Shown here piece after piece: positions 43,023 through 51,726 of a stretch of 64,000 nucleotides of DNA; the first letter of the stretch is position 1, and every line of letters begins with the position of its first letter. Both the position numbers and the translations under genes were made by a program. Source of the stretch: Aphodoplasma sp045626925 (GTDB lineage: Bacteria > Bacillota > Clostridia > UBA1381 > UMGS1253); contig JAZUQZ010000005.1 in the NCBI GenBank assembly GCA_045626925.1, forward strand, positions 1-64,000. Direction: 5' to 3'. Under the pieces are notes generated by a model. That model did not search any database and was not told the DNA's origin. It saw nothing but the letters and a program-made list of their open reading frames with translations.

Positions 43023-44726
43023 TTACATAAGACTTTTTACAAGTTTTATAACTTCTTGACATGCATCTTCTTTTTTGACGCTCATCTTTACACTCTTGTC
43101 ACGGGTAGAAATTTCAATTTCTCCATTTCCAAGTCCTCTTTGGCTTATAACAACCCGCACAGGAATACCAAGCAGGTCTGCATCTGCAAACTGTATACCT
43201 GCAGCGGCGTTGCGGTCATCTAACATAACCGAAATATTGTTTTTAATAAGTTCGTTATAAAGTGTTTGCGACTCTTCTTTGACATCTTCTTTTTGATTGT
43301 TAAGCGAGCAAATGTGTACCTGCCAAGGAGCAACACTCATCGGCCAAATAGGTCCATATTCGTCGTGATTGTCCTCTATTATACTTGCAAGCAATCTGCC
43401 CACACCGATACCATAGCATCCCATAATCGGTGTTTGACGCTCGCCGTTTGCGTCAATGTATTCCATATGCATACTTTTTGAATATTTTACGCCAAGCTGG
43501 AATATATTTCCCACCTCGATACCGCGCTCGAGCGAAATCGGCTTGCCGCATTTTGGACAAATGCCACCATCGACTACCTTTGCAACATCAAAATACTCTG
43601 CCGGTTTTACATCGCGGCCTATACATACACCCGAAAGGTGATAGTTTTCCTTGTTTGCACCGCAAATCATATCGTTTTCGTCACGCAAGGACTCGTCATA
43701 AATGACATCACAATCACTTGTAAGATTATATGGTCCGATAAATCCAAAATTGATATCGGTGTTTTCATAGTCTGTGTATGGGTATACATTTGAATTTATA
43801 ACGCGTTTAAGCTTTGCCTCATTTACTTCAAGGTCGCCACGAATAAATACAACGAGCGGTTTGGTCGAGTTATCGGTTGCGAAAACAGTTGCCTTTATTG
43901 TGTTTGATGCATCTGTATCAAACTTTTTAGCAATCGCATCAATATCCTTCATATCAGGAGTGAACACTTCTTCTATAGTGCTTTCCGCTTTGCCTCTGTT
44001 TTTGTGTACACTCTTTGCTATTTCCATGTTGGCGCTGTAATTACAGCTTTTACATATTACGAGCGAATCCTCACCAAAATCGTTTATCAGCATAAATTCG
44101 TGGGCAATATTGCCGCCCATCATGCCCGAATCAGAAAACACGGAAATCACATTTTTAAGACCTGCACGAGCATAAATCTTTTCATACGCTTCGTGACAAC
44201 GCATATAATATTTTTCAAGGTCTTCTTGTGATGTATGGAATGAATATGCATCTTTCATAGTAAATTCGCGCACACGAATAAGGCCGCCACGACTTCGTGG
44301 CTCATCGCGAAACTTTGTCTGTATTTGATAAATCATAAATGGATACTTAGCATACGAAAGCGCTTCGCTGCGTGCAATGTGAACAGCGGCCTCCTCATGT
44401 GTCATACCAAGAAGCATATCCATACCTGTGCGGTCTTTTATGCGCATAAGCTCGCTGCCGACACTATCCCATCTGCCAGACTCTTTCCAAAGGTCAGAGG
44501 GGAGAACAACAGGCATAAGCACTTCCTGGCCGTCGATAGCATCCATTTCTTCGCGTATAATGTTTTCAATTTTTTCAACAATTTTTTTTGCAGGGGGCAA
44601 AAGTGAATATATACCATTTGCGACCTGACGCATATATCCTCCGCGCAAAAGAAAAATATGACTCGGCATTGCTGCATCAGCAGGCTTTTCTTTAAAACGC
44701 TCGCCCAAAAGACGACTCATCAACAT
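43023..44726 (-). CDS. proS: Proline--tRNA ligase
   Basis: Class II prolyl-tRNA synthetase of the bacterial (ProRS with insertion) type, 567 residues. Motif 1 is near GIYSLLPPAKKIVEKIE, motif 2 is FRDEPRSRGGLIRVREFTM and motif 3 is IGVGRLLASIIEDNHDE. The editing (INS) domain lies between residues 220 and 380 (KATVFATDNSTKPLVVFIRG). The C-terminal anticodon-binding domain has DDRNAAAGIQFADADLLGIP. There is no T-box in the 100-base leader. Promoter at 44765-44794. Confidence 0.96.
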   Translation of the reverse strand: MLMSRLLGERFKEKPADAAMPSHIFLLRGGYMRQVANGIYSLLPPAKKIVEKIENIIREEMDAIDGQEVLMPVVLPSDLWKESGRWDSVGSELMRIKDRTGMDMLLGMTHEEAAVHIARSEALSYAKYPFMIYQIQTKFRDEPRSRGGLIRVREFTMKDAYSFHTSQEDLEKYYMRCHEAYEKIYARAGLKNVISVFSDSGMMGGNIAHEFMLINDFGEDSLVICKSCNYSANMEIAKSVHKNRGKAESTIEEVFTPDMKDIDAIAKKFDTDASNTIKATVFATDNSTKPLVVFIRGDLEVNEAKLKRVINSNVYPYTDYENTDINFGFIGPYNLTSDCDVIYDESLRDENDMICGANKENYHLSGVCIGRDVKPAEYFDVAKVVDGGICPKCGKPISLERGIEVGNIFQLGVKYSKSMHMEYIDANGERQTPIMGCYGIGVGRLLASIIEDNHDEYGPIWPMSVAPWQVHICSLNNQKEDVKEESQTLYNELIKNNISVMLDDRNAAAGIQFADADLLGIPVRVVISQRGLGNGEIEISTRDKSVKMSVKKEDACQEVIKLVKSLM

Positions 44727-44764
44727 ATTAGAAACATCCTTTCGTATACAAATAAACTTTAAAC

Positions 44765-44794
44765 ATTATATCATTACAGGGTCATAATTGTCAA
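44765..44794 (-). promoter_or_regulatory. Promoter of proS
   Basis: On the minus strand TTGACA (44789-44794), an 18-base spacer and TATAAT (44765-44770), 38 bases before the proS start. Both hexamers are exact consensus. Confidence 0.85.
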
Positions 44795-44813
44795 TGAAAA
44801 CAAGGCTTTTTAA

Positions 44814-44850
44814 TAAAAAAATGCAGACTTTTTTACAAAGTCTGCATTTT
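44814..44850 (-). terminator. Terminator after spoVT
   Basis: A 14-bp stem AAAATGCAGACTTT (44817-44830) with its complement (44837-44850); on the minus strand it is followed by a T run. It separates spoVT from proS. Confidence 0.9.
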
Positions 44851-44865
44851 AAGTGTGCATAGTGT

Positions 44866-45408
44866 CTAATTTTCCATATGACGACCGAGAAAACCCGCTG
44901 CCGCGCTGACAAGCTTTTCCTCGGCTGCGCTGACCTTTTCGTTGCCGTCAGAAAAAAACGCAACACTGCCAATGCTGTCACCTTCAGCAATGATTGGCTG
45001 TGCAAGCAAAAGGTGATGCTTTTCGTTGCCGTCTAAAAGTGGAAGATTGCTTGAGTGCGAGGTGTTTGTGTTATATGGCGATTTGTTACTCATAATTTTT
45101 TCGAGCTCTTCACTGACTCTTTTTTCAAGAAAATCGCGCTTTGCAATGCCTGCGACAGCAATGACAGAGTCGCGGTCAGTAATACAAATCGGCAGACCGC
45201 TTGCCTTTGCAAGCGCTTCTGCATATTGGCTTGCAAATTCACCAAGTTCACCTATGGGCGAATATTTTTTAAAAATCACCTCGCCATCCTTATTGGTAAA
45301 AATCTCCAACGGGTCGCCCTCGCGTATGCGCATAGTTCTGCGGATTTCTTTGGGTATCACCACACGCCCTAAATCATCAATTCTTCTTACTATTCCTGTA
45401 GCTTTCAT
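44866..45408 (-). CDS. spoVT: Stage V sporulation protein T
   Basis: A 180-residue forespore-specific transcription regulator. The N-terminal AbrB-type swapped-hairpin domain reads GIVRRIDDLGRVVIPKEIRR; residues about 55-178 form the GAF-like domain (SGLPICITDRDSVIAVAGI, SAAEEKLVSAAAGFLGRH). It controls sigma-G-dependent genes such as spore coat, SASP and germination genes. Its ribosome binding site lies in a stem with the leader (45412-45470), so translation may be controlled. Confidence 0.95.
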   Translation of the reverse strand: MKATGIVRRIDDLGRVVIPKEIRRTMRIREGDPLEIFTNKDGEVIFKKYSPIGELGEFASQYAEALAKASGLPICITDRDSVIAVAGIAKRDFLEKRVSEELEKIMSNKSPYNTNTSHSSNLPLLDGNEKHHLLLAQPIIAEGDSIGSVAFFSDGNEKVSAAEEKLVSAAAGFLGRHMEN

Positions 45409-45411
45409 ATA

Positions 45412-45470
45412 AAAAACTCCTTTTTTGCTGATAGTTTACAATAGCTATTGTTTGTAATAAAGGAGTTTTT
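45412..45470 (-). promoter_or_regulatory. spoVT leader stem sequestering the ribosome binding site
   Basis: On the minus strand AAAAACTCCTTT (leader) can pair along 12 bases with AAAGGAGTTTTT, which holds the spoVT AAGGAG site (plus-strand arms 45412-45423 and 45459-45470). Between them is a perfect 14-bp palindrome, ACAATAGCTATTGT (45438-45451). The arrangement could hide the ribosome binding site or bind a dimeric regulator. Confidence 0.65.
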
Positions 45471-45602
45471 ATGTAAGTTAAATTTTGGATTTTTGTGGAA
45501 TTTTATTTTGCTGGTTTCACTTTAACTAGCTATAGAATTTTTACAATAAGTAACAGGCGTTGGATGGGCTTTGAAATAAGCTGGAAAACAAAAAATAAAA
45601 TA

Positions 45603-45631
45603 TTGCATTTTTCGACATTATATGATAAAAT
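45603..45631 (+). promoter_or_regulatory. Promoter of the uracil/xanthine permease gene
   Basis: TTGCAT (45603-45608), 17-base spacer and TAAAAT (45626-45631), 40 bases before the start codon. The leader is too short for a purine riboswitch or PyrR attenuator; I looked and found neither. The rest of 45471-45602 holds nothing I can name. Confidence 0.65.
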
Positions 45632-45670
45632 AAATAAGTAAAAATTTTTTATTAAAGGAGAGTTTTAGCT

Positions 45671-47020
45671 ATGCAGTTAATTTATGGCGTAAAAGACAAA
45701 CCCAAATTTCACCAAATGATTATTTTTGCACTACAACAGTTGTTGGCGATTCTTGCAGCAACAATTACTGTTCCTATGATTGTAGGCAACGGTATGTCCG
45801 TTTCGGCAGCACTTTTTGGTGCTGGTGCAGGAACTATCATTTATCAGTTGTTCACAAAGTTTAAAAGTCCGGCGTTCCTTGGTTCATCGTTTGCATTTAT
45901 CGGTTCTATGGTTGCAGCGTTTGCCGGAGCGGGTTCATTTGTAGCACTTGGATATGTTGGTCTTATCCTTGGCGCAATATTTGCCGGCTTGGTATATGTT
46001 CTTATTGCAATAGTTGTAAAATTAGTTGGCGTGAAGTGGATTAACAAGCTTATGCCTGCGGTTGTTATCGGTTCGACAGTTGCTCTTATCGGACTTTCAC
46101 TTGCAGGAGCAGCTGTTAAGGATGTATTTTCATACGGCCCTGTTGATGCAAACGGCTCATTTGTTATGGGAGCAAATGCGTGGGTATCTATGATTTGCGC
46201 TATGGTAACACTTATAGTTGTTATAATAAGCTCTGTTTATGGCAAGAAGCTATTAAAGCTTATCCCATTCATTGTTGGTATTCTTGCCGGCTATGTTGTA
46301 GCTGTTATATTTACAGTTATCGGTCTTAAAACAGGAAATCCGGACCTTGTGCTTATTGATTTTAGTTTGTTTAGCAATTTGCAAATTTTTGCTGTTCCTG
46401 AGTTTACATTTATAACTGCTGCACAAGCAATCAGCAAGCTTGATGCAAATTATATAGCTACTATTGCAGTTGCTTATGTTCCTGTTGCTTTTGTTGTATT
46501 TGCAGAGCATATTGCAGACCACAAAAACCTCTCATCAATTATTGAGCAGGATTTGCTTGATGACCCAGGTTTATCAAGAACACTACTTGGTGATGGTGTT
46601 GGTTCTATCGTAGGCTCGATATTTGGCGGTTGCCCGAACACTACATATGGTGAGGCTGTTGGTTGTGTTGCTATCACAAAGAATGCATCTGTTGTTACTA
46701 TTACAACAACAGCAATTATAGCTATGCTTATTTCGTTCATTTCACCATTTGTGGCATTTCTTGATTCTATTCCGGGTTGTGTAATGGGTGGCGTATGTAT
46801 CACACTTTATGGTTTTATTGCCGTAAGTGGTCTTAAGATGCTTCAAAAGGTTGATTTTGAAGACAATGGAAATCTTTTTACTGCATCGACTATCCTAATT
46901 TCAGGTGTTGGCGGAATGGCAATCGTTATCGGCAAGGTAACATTGACTGCAATTGCTTGCTCGTTGATACTTGGAATTATAGTAAACCTTGTTGTTAATA
47001 TTAAAAAGAAAGCTAACTAA
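45671..47020 (+). CDS. Uracil-xanthine permease family protein
   Basis: A 449-residue NCS2 nucleobase transporter with about 12-14 membrane helices. The family motifs QQLLAILAATITVPMIV, FLGSSFAFIGSM and the C-terminal VGSIFGGCPNTTYGEAVGCVAITK (with the characteristic NxxTYxE) are present. Both uracil (UraA) and xanthine (PbuX) carriers share these, so substrate is open. AAAGGAG precedes the ATG and a strong terminator follows, so it is a single-gene unit. Confidence 0.92.
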   Translation: MQLIYGVKDKPKFHQMIIFALQQLLAILAATITVPMIVGNGMSVSAALFGAGAGTIIYQLFTKFKSPAFLGSSFAFIGSMVAAFAGAGSFVALGYVGLILGAIFAGLVYVLIAIVVKLVGVKWINKLMPAVVIGSTVALIGLSLAGAAVKDVFSYGPVDANGSFVMGANAWVSMICAMVTLIVVIISSVYGKKLLKLIPFIVGILAGYVVAVIFTVIGLKTGNPDLVLIDFSLFSNLQIFAVPEFTFITAAQAISKLDANYIATIAVAYVPVAFVVFAEHIADHKNLSSIIEQDLLDDPGLSRTLLGDGVGSIVGSIFGGCPNTTYGEAVGCVAITKNASVVTITTTAIIAMLISFISPFVAFLDSIPGCVMGGVCITLYGFIAVSGLKMLQKVDFEDNGNLFTASTILISGVGGMAIVIGKVTLTAIACSLILGIIVNLVVNIKKKAN

Positions 47021-47044
47021 AGAATAAACAGCAAAATAATGATA

Positions 47045-47076
47045 AGACCACCGATTTTTAGTCGGTGGTCTTTTTG
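47045..47076 (+). terminator. Terminator after the uracil/xanthine permease gene
   Basis: A 10-bp stem AGACCACCGA (47045-47054) with TCGGTGGTCT (47062-47071), then T residues. Confidence 0.92.
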
Positions 47077-47091
47077 CGTTTATATAAAACA

Positions 47092-47120
47092 TTGCAAAAA
47101 ACTGCATAATATGATAAAAT
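47092..47120 (+). promoter_or_regulatory. Promoter of the DUF1887 nuclease gene
   Basis: TTGCAA (47092-47097), a 17-base spacer and TAAAAT (47115-47120). It gives the DUF1887 gene its own promoter, with a very short leader before the AGGGGGTG site. Confidence 0.7.
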
Positions 47121-47141
47121 ATATATGGTAAAACATAGGGG

Positions 47142-48365
47142 GTGTTCGCCATAAAAACACTAATTGAGTTATTTGATAGCTGCCAAATTAAAAATGTAAT
47201 AGCAGGGCTACGGTTTGTACCTGAAAAGATTGTTTTTGTTGGCTTTAAAGATACAATGACAAGTGCACAAAAAAATGCATTGGAGCGTTTTTTCAAGATG
47301 CGAAAGCTTGACACAGTGCTTGAATATGAGATAGTCGGGCGATATAATTATGAAGCTATTGTCGAAAAATTAAATAGTATTGTTGAAAAAAACGATGATT
47401 GTTGTTTTGACCTTACGGGCGGCAAAGAGCTTGTGCTTGCCGCAATGGGAGAGATTAGTTCGAAAAAAGCAGTGCCCATGTTTCAATTTAATGTGCGCAC
47501 AAGCGAGCTGATAAGGGTAAAAAATTGTGAAAAAATATTCGACCGCCCAAAATCGCATATGTCAATTCTTGAAAATGTGACATTAAATGGTGGCAGTATC
47601 GTTCAAAATTCGGATATTGATTATCAGTGGTCGTTTGCCGATGATTTAAAAAGCGATGTAGAAAATATGTGGCACATTTGCAGACAAAACTGTGGAATAT
47701 GGAACAGACAGTGTAATGCATTTGGCGGATTTGAGTTTAATGGAAGGGTTGATGGACTTAGAGTCTGTGTTGACCTTAAAAAAATAAAGGATAACAGGTT
47801 TGAGGTATTTATTGATAAAGGGATTATAGATAATCTTGTAGAGAACAATCTCATAAGTGACTATTCGCTTGAAAACAACTTTCTGACATATAGATATAAA
47901 AACAAACAAGTGCGCAAGTGCCTTACAAAAGCGGGGAATGTATTAGAGCTATATACATACATAATAACTAAGGAAATTGCCCTTGACGAGCCAGGCTTTT
48001 ACGACGATATTGATATTGGTGTGGTTGTCGATTGGGACGGAATAATAAACAATGGCACAAGGGAAGAGTATGATACAAGAAACGAGGTTGACATCATTTT
48101 AATGCGCGATTTGGTACCGATATTTATTTCGTGCAAAAATGGCGAGGTTAACAAAGAGGCTCTCTATGAGCTTTTTACTGTGGCAGAACGCTTTGGTGGG
48201 CAATATGTAAAAAAAATACTTTTGACATCGTATTTGAGCACGAACGATGAAAAGCGAAAATACATACTTCAAAGGGCGCGTGATATGGGAATTGATATCA
48301 TAGAAAATGTCGACAAAATGAGCCGCGAGGAGTTTAAAGACATGCTTAAACGGCGCGCAAAATAG
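47142..48365 (+). CDS. DUF1887 (Card1/Can2-like) CARF-nuclease
   Basis: A 404-407-residue protein of the DUF1887 family. CARF domain: KTLIELFDSCQIKNVIAGL at the N-terminus and the ligand-site loop DLTGGKELVLAAMG. C-terminal PD-(D/E)xK nuclease: NEVDIILMRDLVPIFISCKNG, with Asp317 and Lys332; the Glu expected two residues before the Lys is Ser330. CARF nucleases of this type (Card1, Can2) are switched on by cyclic tetra-adenylate in type III CRISPR immunity. No cas gene or CRISPR array lies in the window. The start is uncertain: GTG 47142 has no ribosome binding site, whereas AGGGGGTG (47137-47144) is set 6 bases before an ATA at 47151 that aligns with the family's MKTLIE start. Confidence 0.85.
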   Translation: MFAIKTLIELFDSCQIKNVIAGLRFVPEKIVFVGFKDTMTSAQKNALERFFKMRKLDTVLEYEIVGRYNYEAIVEKLNSIVEKNDDCCFDLTGGKELVLAAMGEISSKKAVPMFQFNVRTSELIRVKNCEKIFDRPKSHMSILENVTLNGGSIVQNSDIDYQWSFADDLKSDVENMWHICRQNCGIWNRQCNAFGGFEFNGRVDGLRVCVDLKKIKDNRFEVFIDKGIIDNLVENNLISDYSLENNFLTYRYKNKQVRKCLTKAGNVLELYTYIITKEIALDEPGFYDDIDIGVVVDWDGIINNGTREEYDTRNEVDIILMRDLVPIFISCKNGEVNKEALYELFTVAERFGGQYVKKILLTSYLSTNDEKRKYILQRARDMGIDIIENVDKMSREEFKDMLKRRAK

Positions 48366-48376
48366 ACTATATAATA

Positions 48377-48407
48377 AATAACCTGCAGCGATTTGCTGCA
48401 GGTTATT
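48377..48407. terminator. Bidirectional terminator between DUF1887 and MBL genes
   Basis: A 13-bp stem AATAACCTGCAGC (48377-48389) with its complement (48395-48407). The T runs are short but present on both strands. Confidence 0.8.
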
Positions 48408-48417
48408 TTACTTGTTA

Positions 48418-49083
48418 CTAATTAACATCAAAAAATCCGCTCTGTCCGGGCAAATATGCGCCATCGTGACAAAAGAGAAGGTTTGCATCCTTATAATCTT
48501 TTACAAACGCTCGGCTTTTCTCAAGACAGACAAAGCATCCTGTTGGCACCTGATTTATTATACAATCCGGCACATAACATTCGTCGCCGGCGATTACATA
48601 TTCTTTGCCATCAGTATTTACGCAAACTATACATGAACCGACAGAATGGCCGCCGATTTTGATAGCCTTTACACCCTCGCACACATCGCACTCGCTATCA
48701 AATATATTTACTTTCATATTGTTATCAATATATTTCTTGCCGAGCTCATATTCGTCTTCTTGAATATGTACAACGGCATTTTTATATTCGCTAACAAGCT
48801 CGATATGGTCATGGTGTGCATGTGTTATAACAACATCGGTTATATCTAAAGGACTAATATTGAGCTGGCTTAAAATGTTTATGGGGCCGCAAAAATGCTC
48901 CATATTCCATCCGGGCATGGTCACGCAACCCGTATCGACCATTATAAGACGCTCTTTTGTTCTCAAAAGATATGCCACAAATGAAATCGGCTGACTTTTA
49001 TTTGGGTCGCCACCATAAAACAAATTGTCCTCGCCAAATGTGGATTCACCATATTTAATTGCTGTAATTAAAATGCGGCCCAC
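48418..49083 (-). CDS. Metallo-beta-lactamase fold hydrolase (N-acyl-homoserine-lactonase-like)
   Basis: A 221-residue MBL-fold metal hydrolase. The metal motif THAHHDHIE (HxHxDH) is intact, and DTGCVTMPGWNMEHF, KIGGHSVGSCIVCV (His ligand) and VIAGDE (Asp ligand) supply the rest. The best resemblance is to lactonases of the AttM/AiiA type, which open lactone rings; here it would act on a sugar or hydroaromatic lactone. The start is GTG at 49083, whose GGAGGT site lies within the end of the upstream gene, so translation is coupled to 49086-50069. Confidence 0.85.
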   Translation of the reverse strand: MGRILITAIKYGESTFGEDNLFYGGDPNKSQPISFVAYLLRTKERLIMVDTGCVTMPGWNMEHFCGPINILSQLNISPLDITDVVITHAHHDHIELVSEYKNAVVHIQEDEYELGKKYIDNNMKVNIFDSECDVCEGVKAIKIGGHSVGSCIVCVNTDGKEYVIAGDECYVPDCIINQVPTGCFVCLEKSRAFVKDYKDANLLFCHDGAYLPGQSGFFDVN

Positions 49084-49085
49084 AG

Positions 49086-50069
49086 TTATTTTACCTCCAG
49101 AACAACCTTGCCGACATTTTGGCCCTTGTATAAAATATCGTGTGCAGCCTCGGCCTCTGTAATAGGAAGTATTTTATATATTGTTGGTTTAACTTCTCCG
49201 GTTTCAACCTTTGGCCAAACATTTTCAACAAGCTCTGCCAAAATCTGCGCCTTTACAGCAGGCGTTCTCGAACGAAGTGTGCTGCCGATAATTCTTACAT
49301 TTCTTACATATATATTCTTAAGGTCGATTTCGGTTTTTTGACCTGCAAGTGCAGCAATCATAATCCAACGCGCGCCATGAGTTAAATAATGGATGCATTT
49401 GCCCATTATTTCGCCACCAAGACAGTCAATTGCAACATCGACGCTGTGACCTTCTGCAAGCTGTTGTTTTAATACTTCTGATATATCCTCTTTTGAAGTG
49501 TTTACAACAAGGTCTGCATTAAGGTGTTTTATAGAGTTTGCAATTTCGTCAGACAAAACTGTTGTGATAACTCTTACACCAAATGCTTTTGCCATTGGGA
49601 TTACAACGCTTGCAAGACCACTTGCTCCTGCGTTCATTAAAAGAGTGTCGCCCTCTTTGATTTTGCCTTCGATAAATAGGTTAAGGTATGCCGTTGCAAA
49701 TGCTTCCGGAATTGCTGCTGCTTCTGCCATCGAACAGTTCTTTGGCACAGGCATAAGCATATCATATTTGACTGTTACATATTCAGCATAACCGCCGCCG
49801 CCTAATAGCGCACAAACCTTGTCCCCAAGTTTCCAGTTTGATTTTTCTTTTGCTTCGTCACCGATTTCGACAATTTCTCCCGAAATTTCAAGTCCCATCC
49901 AATCCGGACATCCCGGAGGCGGGGGATAGTCACCCTCGCGTTGCATAAGGTCTGCACGGTTAAGTGCTGCGTACTCAATTTTTACCAATACTTCTTCCGA
50001 TTTCATAATCGGGTTTTCAACCTCGCTCCATGATAGGCTTTGGTCTTTGTTTACTAATACTGCTTTCAT
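49086..50069 (-). CDS. Quinone-oxidoreductase-like MDR dehydrogenase
   Basis: A 327-residue medium-chain dehydrogenase/reductase of the zinc-free quinone oxidoreductase (PIG3) group. ALNRADLMQREGDYPPPPG is the family hallmark. The NADP fold is at NAGASGLASVVIPMAKAFG. No zinc-ligand Cys are visible. Such enzymes reduce quinones or alpha,beta-unsaturated carbonyls. The ATG at 50069 follows GGAAGGAG. It ends 2 bases before the MBL gene and lies 38 bases after the DHQ-dehydratase-like gene, in one minus-strand operon. Confidence 0.9.
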   Translation of the reverse strand: MKAVLVNKDQSLSWSEVENPIMKSEEVLVKIEYAALNRADLMQREGDYPPPPGCPDWMGLEISGEIVEIGDEAKEKSNWKLGDKVCALLGGGGYAEYVTVKYDMLMPVPKNCSMAEAAAIPEAFATAYLNLFIEGKIKEGDTLLMNAGASGLASVVIPMAKAFGVRVITTVLSDEIANSIKHLNADLVVNTSKEDISEVLKQQLAEGHSVDVAIDCLGGEIMGKCIHYLTHGARWIMIAALAGQKTEIDLKNIYVRNVRIIGSTLRSRTPAVKAQILAELVENVWPKVETGEVKPTIYKILPITEAEAAHDILYKGQNVGKVVLEVK

Positions 50070-50107
50070 ATTTTTGTATTCTCCTTCCATGTTTGGTTCA
50101 AATAATA

Positions 50108-50887
50108 CTAATAAATTATATCAGGCATATAATCAAGATTGTCACGCACTGCCTTTGCCGCTTTTATTGTTGGTTGAGTCGGCACTGCAAACTCGTAGTG
50201 CTCCTGGACACACAAATATGACACACAGCCAAGTTGTGGCCCAATCATTCTATGAATTTTTGTGTGCGTGCCGCCCGACAAAAACAAAAACGGCACATCA
50301 AGCTCTTTTTTTAGCAGCGTCGTTATTCTAAGGTTTTCCATTTCCTCCTCAACAGAGTCGCCCGCAGTAACAATTTTTACAATGTCTGCACCGCGTTTTT
50401 GCTGTTCATATGCAACCTCAAGCACAGTTTCAGCAGGGGTGAATTTTAAAATGTGCGATGACATAAGAACTTCTTTGCCCATTTCGTGAATTTTGTCAAT
50501 AAGGCGCATCTGCTTGTCTATTGCAACAGGATTTCTTGTAAGCTCCATATCTGACGGGTCATACACATCGCCCATAACATCGCCGAGCGTCGCCCCACAA
50601 CGAAGACCCATAAGAAGATTTTCAACTCTTTCGTCATCTGTAAGAGATTCGTTGTTCTGACTGCGATAACTTGTAATATAAATCGGTCTTCCTGCTGCAG
50701 CGGCAAACATCTTTTGATAGTTTTCCTCTGTTCGGTATTGAGGAGCTATTTTTTCGAGCTGGATTCCAAGGGCGTCTGCACCGTCATAAATCGAATTTTT
50801 AACGGTATAACGCACTTCATCAGGGTTTTCTTTTATAATCATACAAGTTATAAGCGGTCTTGGATGGTTTAAAAAACTTGGTTTCAT
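50108..50887 (-). CDS. Type I 3-dehydroquinate dehydratase-like protein
   Basis: A 259-residue protein of the type I DHQ dehydratase (AroD) fold. PLITCMIIKENPDEV at the N-terminus, MSSHILKFTP (the equivalent of the catalytic His loop) and ADIVKIVTAGDS, which holds the expected Schiff-base Lys, are present. Alignment is loose; the usual R at the substrate carboxylate site I cannot place. In an operon with SDR and MDR dehydrogenases, and no other shikimate genes, a catabolic dehydratase or aldolase role is as likely as shikimate synthesis. The ATG at 50887 follows AGAGGAGAG. Confidence 0.75.
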   Translation of the reverse strand: MKPSFLNHPRPLITCMIIKENPDEVRYTVKNSIYDGADALGIQLEKIAPQYRTEENYQKMFAAAAGRPIYITSYRSQNNESLTDDERVENLLMGLRCGATLGDVMGDVYDPSDMELTRNPVAIDKQMRLIDKIHEMGKEVLMSSHILKFTPAETVLEVAYEQQKRGADIVKIVTAGDSVEEEMENLRITTLLKKELDVPFLFLSGGTHTKIHRMIGPQLGCVSYLCVQEHYEFAVPTQPTIKAAKAVRDNLDYMPDIIY

Positions 50888-50920
50888 TTTTACATCTCTC
50901 CTCTTAAAAATTTGGTGCAA

Positions 50921-51673
50921 TTATTGCACATGAGGCATTGCAGAACGACCACCATCAATAAAGTGGTTTGTGCCCGTGATAAACGATGCCTTTTCTGATG
51001 CAAGATACATTATAAAATCTACAATTTCTTGTGTTTCGGCTGCTCTTCCAACGAGTGTTTTCATAGCTGCCATGCCCGGACGGGTAAGCACGGGTCCAGG
51101 CGATACGCACACGGCTCTTATATTGTGCTGTCCGCCGTATTGTGCAAGCGACTTTGTAAGTCCGTACATAAGCGCTGCCTTTGATGATGGATATGCCATT
51201 CCCGCAGGCGAGCCCTCTTCACCAGTGATTGAACCGAGATTTATTATAACGCCACTGTGCTGTTTTACCATTTGTTTCATAACTGCGTGCGAAAAATAGA
51301 AAGGCCCTTTTAAATTTACATCAATACCCCAATCAAAAACCTCAATAGGAGTGTCTGCAAAGTCCATGTAGCAGTTTAACATACGCTGTTCATATCCGCC
51401 GGCACAGTTTATTAAAATATCGATAGAACCGAAAACCTCAATAGCCTTGTCCTTTGCGGCACATACTTGAGAATAGTCGCGCACATCAGTAACGGCATAA
51501 TCTGCTTTGCCTTTGTTTTCGCTGTTGATTTCGGCACATTTTTCTATAAGTGCGTCCTCGTTGATATCTGAAAGCAATATGTTTGCACCTTCGCGTGCAA
51601 AGCATTTAGAGCACAACAGGCCTATGCCGGAAGCAGCACCCGTAATAATTACTGTTTTACCTTCAAAACCCAT
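50921..51673 (-). CDS. SDR family NAD(P)-dependent oxidoreductase
   Basis: A 250-residue classical short-chain dehydrogenase. TGAASGIG is the dinucleotide site (residues 12-19), NCAG occurs in the middle, Ser in GSITGEEGS, and YPSSK is the catalytic Tyr-Lys pair. The C-terminus (ASFITGTNHFIDGG) is typical. It is the first gene of the minus-strand operon; the ATG at 51673 follows AAGGAGG. It would oxidise or reduce a secondary alcohol in the pathway. The promoter at 51727-51756 is interleaved with that of the AraC gene. Confidence 0.92.
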   Translation of the reverse strand: MGFEGKTVIITGAASGIGLLCSKCFAREGANILLSDINEDALIEKCAEINSENKGKADYAVTDVRDYSQVCAAKDKAIEVFGSIDILINCAGGYEQRMLNCYMDFADTPIEVFDWGIDVNLKGPFYFSHAVMKQMVKQHSGVIINLGSITGEEGSPAGMAYPSSKAALMYGLTKSLAQYGGQHNIRAVCVSPGPVLTRPGMAAMKTLVGRAAETQEIVDFIMYLASEKASFITGTNHFIDGGRSAMPHVQ

Positions 51674-51726
51674 TTTAATATCCTCCTTAATATGTAATAG
51701 AATTTTGATCACACCATTCTATCGTA

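Noticed and set aside
44727..44865. T-box leader before proS
   Set aside because: The leader is under 40 bases after the promoter and lacks the T-box sequence and specifier stem.
45471..45670. Purine riboswitch or PyrR attenuator before the uracil/xanthine permease
   Set aside because: Neither the purine-aptamer core nor a PyrR binding loop is present, and the leader after the promoter is only about 33 bases.
47020..49100. CRISPR array near the CARF nuclease
   Set aside because: No regularly spaced direct repeats are visible on either strand in this interval or its neighbours.
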